DNA from: Clostridium chrysemydis
GTDB lineage: Bacteria > Bacillota > Clostridia > Clostridiales > Clostridiaceae
NCBI RefSeq assembly: GCF_015234215.1
Contig: NZ_JADEKP010000002.1
Coordinates: 186,001-250,000, forward strand
Length of the DNA: 64,000 bases
Direction: 5' to 3'
Below the pieces are notes generated by a model. The model was not told the DNA's origin. It searched no databases and saw only the letters and a list, made by a program, of their open reading frames with translations. Made by a program: the position numbers and the translations under genes. Below, piece by piece: positions 36,249 to 45,670 of the stretch (position 1 is its first letter; the number at the start of each line of letters is the position of its first letter).

Positions 36249-36917
36249 ATGAAGATAATAAAAGTTAGAGATTTAAATAAGGTTTATGGAAAGAAGGATA
36301 ATTTAACTTATGCTTTAAAAGATGCAAATTTAGAAATAAATAAAGGTGAATTTATAGCTATAATAGGGGCATCAGGTTCTGGGAAAAGCACTTTGCTTCA
36401 ACTTATAGGAGGTGTTGATTTTCCTACATCAGGAGAAGTTATTATAGATAATGAAAACATATATAATTTAAAAGAGAATCCACTAGCTATTTTTAGAAGA
36501 AGAAATATAGGATTTGTTTTTCAGGATTTTAATCTGATACCAATGTTAACTGTTGAAGAAAATATAGAAATGCCAGTTCTTTTAGATTGTAGAAAAGTAG
36601 ATAAAGATTATAAAAAAAATTTAATTAAAACGCTAGGTTTAGAAGGTAAAGAAGATTCATTACCTTCAGAATTATCAGGAGGGCAAAAGCAAAGGGCAGC
36701 TATAGCTAGAGCTTTAATAAATAAACCTTTAATAGTTTTAGCAGATGAACCTACAGGTAATTTAGATAGTGAAAATTCTAAAGAAGTTTTAGAACTTTTG
36801 AAAGTTTCAGTTAAAAAGTATAACCAAACAATAATCGTAGTTACTCACGACATAAATATTGCAGAGGAAGCAGACAGGATTATAAGGATAAAAGATGGGA
36901 TAGTTACGGAGGGGTAA
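36249..36917 (+). CDS. ABC transporter ATP-binding protein (MacB/LolD/BceA type)
   Basis: 222 aa. Walker A GASGSGKST (residues 40-48), Q-loop FVFQDFNLIP, signature LSGGQKQR, Walker B LIVLADEPTGNLDS, and H-loop VVTHD. Belongs to the small ATPases that pair with FtsX-type permeases for peptide detoxification, lipoprotein or antibiotic response. The permease gene follows after 3 nt. Confidence 0.94.
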   Translation: MKIIKVRDLNKVYGKKDNLTYALKDANLEINKGEFIAIIGASGSGKSTLLQLIGGVDFPTSGEVIIDNENIYNLKENPLAIFRRRNIGFVFQDFNLIPMLTVEENIEMPVLLDCRKVDKDYKKNLIKTLGLEGKEDSLPSELSGGQKQRAAIARALINKPLIVLADEPTGNLDSENSKEVLELLKVSVKKYNQTIIVVTHDINIAEEADRIIRIKDGIVTEG

Positions 36918-36920
36918 ACT

Positions 36921-39368
36921 GTGAAAAATTATACTGAAATTAGTAACAGAAACTTTAAGATAAATAAAAGGAGAAATATATTAACTATAATCGGGATAAC
37001 TTTAGCTACTATAATAATCTTTGCTATAGGGACTTTTATTTTAAGTACTAGAGATAGTCTTATAAGTAAAGAAAGAGAAAATAGTAACTTTGAAATTTTA
37101 TATAATGATATAAGTTCAAAAAGCCTTTTTAAAATAATAAATAACGCTAGAGTTTTAGATAATTATTCTATATCCACTAAAGCTATTTCAAAAAGTGAAG
37201 ATGGAAAAATTGATTTTTTAATAAAGGAGTATTCGAATAATGCTTTTAATAATATCTTTAGTAATGAAATAGTAAAAGGAAATCTTCCTAAAAACAGCAG
37301 TGAAATAATTATAGAAAACAATATAGCGAAAGAACAAGGATATAAAATTAATGAAGAAATAAAATTAAGAGGCGGAAAAGAATTTAAGATAGTTGGTTTT
37401 TATAAGCCTTTTGTTACAACTAATAATAATATATCAAATATTTATTCATTAGATAATGATAAGTTAGATAAAGATAAAAAGTATGATTTATATATAAATT
37501 TAAAAGATAATAAAGATGCTAAAATTAAAGCTAAAAAAATAGGGGAAGAAGCAGGTTTAAGTACAAAAGAGATAAATAATATAGGGTTTAATGAAAAACT
37601 TATAACTCTTTCTTCAAAAGATGGTTTACCTAAATCTATGACGAGAATTGCAATTATAGTTATAGGTCTTATCATGTTATCAACTATAACAGTTATTTAT
37701 AATTCATTTAATCTATCTATTATAGAGAGGATAAGGGAGTTTGGAGTACTTAAAGCTATAGGTATAACAGGGAAACAAATGAAACTAATATTATTTAAAG
37801 AAGGATTTCTAATGTGTTTAATCGCTATCCCTCTTGGAATAATTATAGGGTATTTATCTTTAGTATTTTTAGTGAATATTTTAGTCGGGAGTTTAGGAAT
37901 AATAAATTTTAAAATAAGTATAGGATTTTATAAAGAAATTGTATTTTTAACGGTTATTATAGTTTTACTTACTGTATTTATATCTATTTTAGGTCCAGCT
38001 AGAAATGTATCTAAAATAAGTGCAGTTAATGCTATAAAAAATTCAAATGAATATAGAAAAGAAAAACTTAAAAGAAGAAATGCTAAATTAATAACTAAAA
38101 TATTTAAAATTGAGGGAAATATAGCGTATAAGAATATAAAAAGAACCCCTAAGAGGTTTATAGTAACAGTTTTAGCTTTAACTATATCAATTATAATATT
38201 TAATGTGTTTACTAGTCTTATTTTAGAGATAAAATCAGAAGTTAAGATGATGTATGGAGTAAGTGAATTTAAAGCAGAAGTAACAGCTAAAGAAAAAGAT
38301 AAAAACGGTTTATCAAAGGATGTAATAAATTATATTTATAATACTGAAGGAATAGAAAATAGATTAAGTTTTGTGTCTGACTATATTAATTTATCTTTAG
38401 AAAAAGATAAATTAACTACAAGGGCTAAAGAAACATTTAAAATTAAAGATTTAAATAACGGTTTTGTAGAGCCAAAACAAGGGGTGGACGTAAGTTCTGG
38501 AAATGAAGAGATGTTTAGTTTTATATCTAAAAATAGCAAAGAAAAATATGATCTTAAAGAAATGGTAAAAAATAATGAAATAATACTTTTAGATACTACA
38601 ACTTATATAAAAGATAAAAAAAGAGTATTTGAAAGACTTACTAATTATAAAATAGGAGACACTATAACATTTAAAGATAAAGATGGGAATAGTAAAAAGT
38701 TTAAGATTAAAGACATATTAAATAAAAATGATATAAATGAAGGAAGCCAATTCTTTAATATAGGGATTATTATGCCAAAAGAATTATATAATAAAGAATT
38801 TAATGACTTAGATATTAATGGGGTATTATTTTCTTATAATGAAAATTTAACTGATAAAGAAATTTCAAATATTGAAGATAGATTTATGAAAAATAAAGAT
38901 ATTAAATATATGAATATTAAAGAAGAAGTTTTGAATACTTTAAGAATTTATGACATTATGTCCTTATTTGTATATTCATTTATTATAATAATTACTTTAA
39001 TCTCTGTTATAAATATATTTAATACTATAGGAACAAATGTGATTTTAAGAAAGAGAGAATTTTCTACTTTAAGAGGAATAGGTTTAACAAATAAGCAGCT
39101 AAGAAAAATAGTATTATTAGAAGGTGCTTTTTATGGTATATTTGCCTCAATAATTGGAGGAATTATATCTTTAGTGTTATTGAAATTTACGGATAGTTTA
39201 TTTGTAGTTTCGGTAGGTATAGTAGAAACTAAAAGTGATTTTTATAAAGTGATTCCATTTTTAATTTCGATTTTTGGTTCTATTTTAATTACCCTTTTAG
39301 CAAGTGTGCCACCACTTAATAAATTAAAAAAGATATCTATAGTAGAAGGTCTTAGAGAAGAAGATTAA
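36921..39368 (+). CDS. ABC transporter permease with two FtsX domains
   Basis: 815 aa. TM1 at about 18-40, a large exposed domain (about 45-240), three TM (about 245-365), TM at about 415-435, a second exposed domain (about 440-680), and three final TM (about 690-800). Duplicated FtsX/MacB-like halves show EFGVLKAIGITGKQMK and EFSTLRGIGLTNKQLR as the matched cytoplasmic motifs. Works with the preceding ATPase; probable role in export or sensing of antimicrobial peptides, judged from the two-component system just downstream. Confidence 0.9.
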   Translation: MKNYTEISNRNFKINKRRNILTIIGITLATIIIFAIGTFILSTRDSLISKERENSNFEILYNDISSKSLFKIINNARVLDNYSISTKAISKSEDGKIDFLIKEYSNNAFNNIFSNEIVKGNLPKNSSEIIIENNIAKEQGYKINEEIKLRGGKEFKIVGFYKPFVTTNNNISNIYSLDNDKLDKDKKYDLYINLKDNKDAKIKAKKIGEEAGLSTKEINNIGFNEKLITLSSKDGLPKSMTRIAIIVIGLIMLSTITVIYNSFNLSIIERIREFGVLKAIGITGKQMKLILFKEGFLMCLIAIPLGIIIGYLSLVFLVNILVGSLGIINFKISIGFYKEIVFLTVIIVLLTVFISILGPARNVSKISAVNAIKNSNEYRKEKLKRRNAKLITKIFKIEGNIAYKNIKRTPKRFIVTVLALTISIIIFNVFTSLILEIKSEVKMMYGVSEFKAEVTAKEKDKNGLSKDVINYIYNTEGIENRLSFVSDYINLSLEKDKLTTRAKETFKIKDLNNGFVEPKQGVDVSSGNEEMFSFISKNSKEKYDLKEMVKNNEIILLDTTTYIKDKKRVFERLTNYKIGDTITFKDKDGNSKKFKIKDILNKNDINEGSQFFNIGIIMPKELYNKEFNDLDINGVLFSYNENLTDKEISNIEDRFMKNKDIKYMNIKEEVLNTLRIYDIMSLFVYSFIIIITLISVINIFNTIGTNVILRKREFSTLRGIGLTNKQLRKIVLLEGAFYGIFASIIGGIISLVLLKFTDSLFVVSVGIVETKSDFYKVIPFLISIFGSILITLLASVPPLNKLKKISIVEGLREED

Positions 39369-39373
39369 ATTAT

Positions 39374-39410
39374 AAGGTTACCTAAAATTTTATAGGTAGC
39401 CTTAATTTTA
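39374..39410 (+). terminator. Hairpin after the ABC permease
   Basis: Stem AAGGTTACCTA / TAGGTAGCCTT followed by AATTTTA. Moderate terminator. Confidence 0.65.
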
Positions 39411-39454
39411 TAATTAATAGAAAGTATTGTAAAATATACTATGAGGTGAATAAA

Positions 39455-40120
39455 ATGGCTAAAATACTACTTGTTGAAGATGATGTTACTCTAGGAATGG
39501 GGATAGAGTATACTTTAAAAAATGAAGGATTTGAAGTTATAAATAAAAAGAGTTTAAAAGAGGCTAGAGAAAGCCTTTTAGATAATATAAATTTAATACT
39601 TTTAGATATTACACTTCCAGATGGAAATGGTTTTGATTTTTGCATAGAAATAAGAAGAGATTTAGATACGCCTATAATATTTTTAACAGCCTGCGATGAG
39701 GAAGCTAATATAGTTTTAGGGTTAGATTTAGGTGGAGATGACTATTTGACAAAGCCTATAAGAATTAGAGAATTAATTGCGAGAATAAATGCGGTTTTAA
39801 GAAGAAGAGAAAAGAAAAAACTTGATAATAGGATAATAAGATTTGGAGATATTAGTATCAATCCTTTAAGGTGTGAAGTTAAGAAGTTAGGTGAAAAGAT
39901 AAATTTAACTTCTGGAGAATACAAGCTATTATTATATTTTGGAGAAAATATAGGACAAGTTTTATCAAGAAAGCAATTATTAGAAAATCTTTGGGATATT
40001 GAAGGAGATTTTATAGAAGAAAAAACATTAACTGTTTATATAAAAAGACTTAGGGAAAAGCTTGGAGAAAAAAATTATATCCAAACGATTAGGGGGCTTG
40101 GTTACAAGCTTAATAAGTAG
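39455..40120 (+). CDS. OmpR-family response regulator
   Basis: 221 aa. Receiver with Asp51 (LILLDITLPDGNG) and Lys100 (LTKPI); winged helix with LTSGEYKLLLYFGENIGQVLSRKQLLE-type helix and RLREKLGEKNYIQTIRGLGYKLN. Start at ATG 39455, 7 nt after GAGGTG, instead of the GTG inside that site. Seven nt before the kinase gene. Likely controls the ABC exporter upstream. Confidence 0.93.
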   Translation: MAKILLVEDDVTLGMGIEYTLKNEGFEVINKKSLKEARESLLDNINLILLDITLPDGNGFDFCIEIRRDLDTPIIFLTACDEEANIVLGLDLGGDDYLTKPIRIRELIARINAVLRRREKKKLDNRIIRFGDISINPLRCEVKKLGEKINLTSGEYKLLLYFGENIGQVLSRKQLLENLWDIEGDFIEEKTLTVYIKRLREKLGEKNYIQTIRGLGYKLNK

Positions 40121-40127
40121 GTGAATT

Positions 40128-41378
40128 ATGTTTTATAAGATGTTTAGAAATAAAGAGATTAAGACTTTGACTTTTAAAATAAGTATAGTTTTGATTTTGG
40201 GGATAATTATAGGGGTTATTGCTATAGAAAGTAGTATAAAAGGATTAAATGAATCTTTAATAAATCAAAATGCTAGCATAATTTCAAGTATAAATAGTGG
40301 TAAATCTACTGGAGAGATAGTTAAAAACTTTTATGAAACTCCAGACTCAAAAGATATTAATAGAGGGAAAGAAATATTAAATTCTTACGGATATAATAAA
40401 GAGCTAGAACTTAGTAGTAATGATATTTTAAAAGAATTTAGATTTAATATGTTATTAAAAGTTATAGTGATAATAACATTAATTATAATAGGTGCTTACT
40501 TTATTTCCTTTAATCTTTTTAAAGAGATTTATAATTATTTTTCAAAATTAGCAAAAGAAACAGAAAAAGTAATAGAGGGAAAATCTAAAATTATAAAAAA
40601 TATCTACAAAGAAGGAGAAATATATATCCTAACTGATAGGTTTAACAAAATGACAGAAAGAGTAGATTTGACGTTAAAGAGATTGGAGGATGAGAAACTT
40701 TATTTAAAAGATTATCTAGCAGATATATCACATCAACTAAAAACTCCCTTAGCATCACTTTTTATGTTTAATGATTTACTAAGTGAAAATGAGGGTATGC
40801 CGTTAGAGCAAAAAAGATTATTTTTAGATAAATGTGAAGAACAGCTAGAAAGGATGGACTGGCTTATACAAAATCTTTTAAAAGCTGGAAGACTTGAAGC
40901 AAATGTTATAGAGTTTAATAAGAAAAATGAATCTTTAAACAATATATTATATAGAATCAAAAATTCATTTAGGGATTTAGCTAAAGGAAAAGATATAAGT
41001 ATAAATCTCTATTTAAAAGAAGAGGTTTATTTAGTTTGTGATGATAAATGGCTTGAAGAGGCATTAAGTAATATAGTTAAAAACTGTATAGAATATACGA
41101 GGCCTAATGGATATATAAGTTTAGATATAATAGAGACTAAACTTCAAACTAAGATCATTATAGAAGATAACGGAATAGGGATTGAAAAAGAAAATTTAAA
41201 TAAGATTTTTGATAGGTTTTATAAAGGTGATAATAAGGAAGTTAACCCTAAGAGTATAGGGATTGGTCTATACTTAACTAAAAACATATTAAAAAATATG
41301 GGAGGAGAAATTAAGGTTTTTAGTGAAGTCTTAAAAGGAAGTAAGTTTATAATAACATTTATAAAAGAATCACATTAA
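40128..41378 (+). CDS. Sensor histidine kinase
   Basis: 416 aa. TM1 about 15-34; a short extracytoplasmic loop of about 70 residues; TM2 about 108-130; HAMP-like linker 131-190; HisKA with His202 in ADISHQLKTPL; HATPase with NIVKNCIEYT (N box), DNGIGIEKENL, and SIGIGLYLTKNIL. Short sensor loop plus adjacent ABC exporter suggests envelope-stress or peptide sensing in partnership with the transporter. Confidence 0.92.
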   Translation: MFYKMFRNKEIKTLTFKISIVLILGIIIGVIAIESSIKGLNESLINQNASIISSINSGKSTGEIVKNFYETPDSKDINRGKEILNSYGYNKELELSSNDILKEFRFNMLLKVIVIITLIIIGAYFISFNLFKEIYNYFSKLAKETEKVIEGKSKIIKNIYKEGEIYILTDRFNKMTERVDLTLKRLEDEKLYLKDYLADISHQLKTPLASLFMFNDLLSENEGMPLEQKRLFLDKCEEQLERMDWLIQNLLKAGRLEANVIEFNKKNESLNNILYRIKNSFRDLAKGKDISINLYLKEEVYLVCDDKWLEEALSNIVKNCIEYTRPNGYISLDIIETKLQTKIIIEDNGIGIEKENLNKIFDRFYKGDNKEVNPKSIGIGLYLTKNILKNMGGEIKVFSEVLKGSKFIITFIKESH

Positions 41379-41429
41379 GAAAATTTACTAATAATATATA
41401 TTGAGAGAAATAATATATAGGAAGTAAAA

Positions 41430-42029
41430 ATGAGAAAAAATTATGCTTACTCAGCAGACTTTGATTTAAAGACAGAAAAGCTTTTAAAGGATGCTAAATA
41501 CTTAGGTCAAGGAAACAACGGAATAGTTTACGAGTTACCTCATAACAGAATTATAAAGATTTTTCTAAAAGAAAAAATATGCAAAGCTGAAGGTATGACT
41601 TTAAAGAGAACTAGAAAGTCAAAATATTTTCCAAAGATATATTTTTTAGGAGAGCTTTATATAATTAGAGAAAAGGTAGAAGGAGTTAGGCTAGATAAAT
41701 ACATAAAGCGAAACGGATTAGATAAAGAAATATCTAAAAAGCTTTATGATTTACTTAAAGAGTTTAAGAAATTAGGCTTTGTAAAACTTGATACTCGCTG
41801 CAGAGATATATACGTAACAAAGGATAGAAAATTAATGATGATAGACCCTAAGGGATGCTATACAAGACGAGTTGATTTTCCAAGGCACCTTATGAAAAAA
41901 CTAAATAGTCTTAAATTACTAGAAGTATTTTTAACACATATAGAAGAAATAGATGAAGAAAAAAGTAAATATTGGAGAAGTCAATTAGACAAGTACTTTA
42001 AAAAGAAAAATATAGAGTATGAAGTATGA
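41430..42029 (+). CDS. Protein-kinase-fold small protein
   Basis: 199 aa. Reads as a minimal eukaryotic-like/RIO-like kinase: Gly-rich loop LGQGNNGIVYEL, Lys in IIKIF, catalytic loop KLDTRCRDIYVT in place of HRDxxxxN, and metal motif MIDPKG in place of DFG. The canonical HRD His is replaced and the C-lobe is short, so activity is uncertain. It follows the kinase gene by about 50 nt with its own RBS and could be co-transcribed. Substrate unknown. Confidence 0.65.
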   Translation: MRKNYAYSADFDLKTEKLLKDAKYLGQGNNGIVYELPHNRIIKIFLKEKICKAEGMTLKRTRKSKYFPKIYFLGELYIIREKVEGVRLDKYIKRNGLDKEISKKLYDLLKEFKKLGFVKLDTRCRDIYVTKDRKLMMIDPKGCYTRRVDFPRHLMKKLNSLKLLEVFLTHIEEIDEEKSKYWRSQLDKYFKKKNIEYEV

Positions 42030-42041
42030 CTTTATTTCATT

Positions 42042-42078
42042 AAAAATAGCCGCTTTATTAATAATGTGGCTATTTTTG
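42042..42078 (+). terminator. Intrinsic terminator
   Basis: Stem AAAAATAGCCGC / GTGGCTATTTTT, T-run included. Confidence 0.88.
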
Positions 42079-42177
42079 CGTCTTTAAATTAAAAGGGTAA
42101 ATAAAATGAAGAAGATATAATGATTTTGAAATAGGTGTAGACTTTGTAACTTTTTAGTGATTTTTTATTTCAAGTGA

Positions 42178-42206
42178 TTGAAATTATCAATTAGAAGAGA
42201 TATAAT
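42178..42206 (+). promoter_or_regulatory. eno promoter
   Basis: TTGAAA (42178-42183), 17-nt spacer, TATAAT (42201-42206). The -35 overlaps an imperfect palindrome TTTCAAGTGATTGAAA (42169-42184) that may be an operator. Confidence 0.75.
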
Positions 42207-42266
42207 ACACATAAAGAGAAGAATATTAGTTAAAACTATAAATAGTTTTAATTTCAGGAGGTATAA

Positions 42267-43565
<1,299 letters not shown>

Positions 43566-43576
43566 GAATTAATTAG

Positions 43577-43606
43577 GGTAATGCGACGGCGCATTACCTT
43601 TTTTTT
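43577..43606 (+). terminator. Terminator after eno
   Basis: Stem GGTAATGCG / CGCATTACC with ACGG loop, then eight T. Confidence 0.95.
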
Positions 43607-43632
43607 ATATGTAAAATGAAAAATTTGGGAAA

Positions 43633-43661
43633 TTGTATAGCGCTAAAAAGTATGTTATGAT
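43633..43661 (+). promoter_or_regulatory. secG promoter
   Basis: TTGTAT (43633-43638), 17-nt spacer, TATGAT (43656-43661). Confidence 0.65.
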
Positions 43662-43718
43662 ATACTTATTAAGTTGAATTATGAAAAATTGCGATAAGAA
43701 ATAATAGGAGGTGTTCCC

Positions 43719-43949
43719 ATGCAAAATATATTATTCTTAATAGAAGGAATATTAGGCATAATTGTTATAGTAAGCATTTTAATGCAACCAAGTAAATCAG
43801 ATGCGCTTAGCGGACTTATTCAAGGAAGTAGCAACGAAACTTTCTTCTCAAAGAATAAAGCGAGAACAAAAGAAGTTATACTTGAAAGAGTAACAGTTGT
43901 ATCTATGCTTCTTTTTGCAATAAATACGTTAGTTTTACATTTTATTTAA
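43719..43949 (+). CDS. secG: SecG preprotein translocase subunit
   Basis: 76 aa with two membrane helices (about 3-22 and 55-74) joined by a polar loop containing QPSKSDALSGLIQGSS, the SecG signature region. Accessory subunit of the SecYEG channel. Strong RBS AGGAGGTG. Followed by a short terminator hairpin and then the repeat/transposase region; the common order secG-rnr-smpB is here interrupted by that region and hppA. Confidence 0.93.
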   Translation: MQNILFLIEGILGIIVIVSILMQPSKSDALSGLIQGSSNETFFSKNKARTKEVILERVTVVSMLLFAINTLVLHFI

Positions 43950-43976
43950 GAAGTGTGGGAAACCAAGTTAAGTTTA

Positions 43977-44000
43977 AGCATCCGTAAGGGTGCTTTTTTA
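43977..44000 (+). terminator. Terminator after secG
   Basis: AGCATCC / GGGTGCT stem with GTAA loop then TTTTTT. Confidence 0.85.
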
Positions 44001-44081
44001 TATTAAAAAATTATTTTCAAAAGAAATTTTTTATGGGAGTAGTAATCAGATATTATTTTATAGTAATCCTAAAATACTAAC

Positions 44082-44276
44082 GAAATGTTATAGTATTCTG
44101 TTGTTAGACATAGGTGTTAAGGTTTTAAGAGTACAGCTATTGAAATGTTACACTATAGTGTTTTTAGTTTAATTTGATTCATAATAATATATCCATACAA
44201 GCTAAATTTAGATGCATTAAAGTCATATAAATAAAAAACAGCTGAAGCTATCGAAATGTTATACTATAGTGTGGTT
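44082..44276 (+). repeat. Repeat cluster 2, left array (three copies)
   Basis: Copies at 44082-44105, 44142-44165 and 44253-44276, spaced 60 and 111 nt. Conservation is strongest in GAAATGTTA and in the final TTGTT (last copy TGGTT, middle copy TTTTT). Rest of the 400-nt gap between secG and the transposase-like gene is AT-rich with no ORF I would support. Confidence 0.8.
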
Positions 44277-44349
44277 AAACCTAGAATTTGTATTTAGTGG
44301 ATTAGATGATGCTTTAAAAAGTAAAGTCATATTTAATCTTTATAGTAAA

Positions 44350-45165
44350 TTATAAAAAATTAATTAGTTTTGGTATTCTCTTATCAAAGATACATGAAAA
44401 TAGATGCAAATATAAGTTAAGATATTTAGTAGCAACGCCCCTAAAATGGTTTATCCAATGGTGCAAATAAGCTATATAATCTCTAGAAGATTCGAAGCAT
44501 TCTTTAAATTTATCTTTAATTTCTATGATATTATTGTTCTTATTCAGTTTTTTAGCAATATTAATAGAAAATCTATCATTTCCAAATAAATAATCATAAG
44601 ATTTGAATTTAAAGTTTTCTTTGAAATTAATTAAAGCTTTAGTTTGAGAAAACTTACCTATAATAGTTATTTTAGATAAAGATATATTAGTAACAGTAAG
44701 GTTTATACCAACGTGACTTCTAATCCTATTTGAATCCATCTTTCGGTAAATGTACTTTTTTACTTTTTCTTCTTCAGGGATATTTTTATCACCCTTTTTA
44801 CTGTAGAAAAAATGTGTATGCCTTAAAATAGTTGTAGAGTCTATGCAAATATTATTTGATTTAGAATCAATTGCATTAAGAAAAATATGGCGCCACTTAA
44901 AAGCAGTAACTAAACTGATATTTAGTATTTTAGCACATTGCCTTAAAGGTACGCCTTCAATTAAAAGAGTATAATATTTTTCCCAAGTGGATAGATTTTT
45001 TTTAGAATTAAAGTTTATAGCATCTTTATTTTGAGAGAAAGTTTTGCTGCACCATTTGCACTTAAATCTTTGATTTTCTCCATGTTTGCCGTACTTTATA
45101 ATATCTGTTTTGTTGCACTTAGGACAATTTGATATTTTAAGGGTAGTAGTTTTAGATTTATCCAT
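44350..45165 (-). CDS. IS1595-like zinc-ribbon transposase
   Basis: 271 aa. N-terminal zinc ribbon with Cys14, Cys17, Cys36 and Cys39 (NCPKC ... CKWC); helix-turn-helix about 66-95 (LLIEGVPLRQCAKILNISLVTAFKW); DDE-type core with Asp109 (CIDST, where relatives often have DE) and Asp197 (FGNDRFS), and the closing motif HHWINHFRGVATKYLNLYL at about 235-253, typical of IS1595/ISXO2-type transposases. The third acidic or His/Asn ligand is not obvious. Frame intact, with GAGGTGA before the ATG. It may be an active transposase or a domesticated repeat-binding protein. Confidence 0.75.
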   Translation of the reverse strand: MDKSKTTTLKISNCPKCNKTDIIKYGKHGENQRFKCKWCSKTFSQNKDAINFNSKKNLSTWEKYYTLLIEGVPLRQCAKILNISLVTAFKWRHIFLNAIDSKSNNICIDSTTILRHTHFFYSKKGDKNIPEEEKVKKYIYRKMDSNRIRSHVGINLTVTNISLSKITIIGKFSQTKALINFKENFKFKSYDYLFGNDRFSINIAKKLNKNNNIIEIKDKFKECFESSRDYIAYLHHWINHFRGVATKYLNLYLHLFSCIFDKRIPKLINFL

Positions 45166-45287
45166 AAAATCACCTCACCTAAGATTATTTCCAGTAGCAA
45201 AGAGTTTAAACAGATAACTATAAATATAGATGGGAAATTTAAAAATATTATGTAACTAGGATGATCTAAGGAGCTATCTATAAATCA

Positions 45288-45513
45288 AACAACAGGGTGG
45301 TATAACATTTTGTTAGCTTTGTTAAAAAATGTCCAAAAATATATAAATGCATCTCAAACAACACCAAAGTATAACATTTTAGAAGTTTTTTAATAATATG
45401 AAAGTATATTAATATATATAAACAACAAATAGATATAACATTTCATAAGCTTTATGAAAAAAATAAAAAATATTTAAACTTACCTAAAGAACAACATAAA
45501 GGTATAACATTTT
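45288..45513 (-). repeat. Repeat cluster 2, right array (four copies)
   Basis: Copies at 45288-45311, 45357-45380, 45421-45444 and 45490-45513, all reversed (AACAAC ... TATAACATTT), spaced regularly at 69, 64 and 69 nt. This array fills the 5' upstream gap of the transposase-like gene (505 nt between it and hppA). The remaining sequence to 45660 is AT-rich and shows nothing else clear. Confidence 0.85.
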
Positions 45514-45670
45514 AATAGTTTTTTATTTATTTTAAAATAAACTATATTAACTAAACAGTAATTAACATATGTAAAAAAACTTTTTTAAATATAGGTAAAT
45601 TTAGCATAAAACTTATCTAAAATCATAATTTTAAATGTAGAGAAAAAAATAATTATGAGAGGTGAGTAAA

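Larger units (their letters stand above)
44082..45513. mobile_element. Transposon-like unit with multi-copy inverted end repeats
   Basis: About 1.43 kb bounded by repeat arrays that face inward. Left array, plus orientation: 44082-44105, 44142-44165, 44253-44276. Right array, minus orientation: 45288-45311, 45357-45380, 45421-45444, 45490-45513. Each copy starts outermost with GAAATGTTATA (CATTTC on the right) and ends toward the gene with TTGTT. A single transposase-like gene lies between them on the minus strand. Outer limits and target duplication could not be fixed by eye, so the boundaries given are those of the outermost repeats. It interrupts the secG to rnr-smpB neighbourhood. Confidence 0.6.

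Noticed and set aside
43990-44172. 60-codon ORF downstream of secG
   Set aside because: It begins inside the secG terminator hairpin and runs through two repeat copies; no RBS.
44350-45165. IscB/TnpB-type system with guide RNA next to the repeats
   Set aside because: The protein lacks RuvC/HNH motifs and has a zinc ribbon plus DDE-like core; it is a transposase-type protein.
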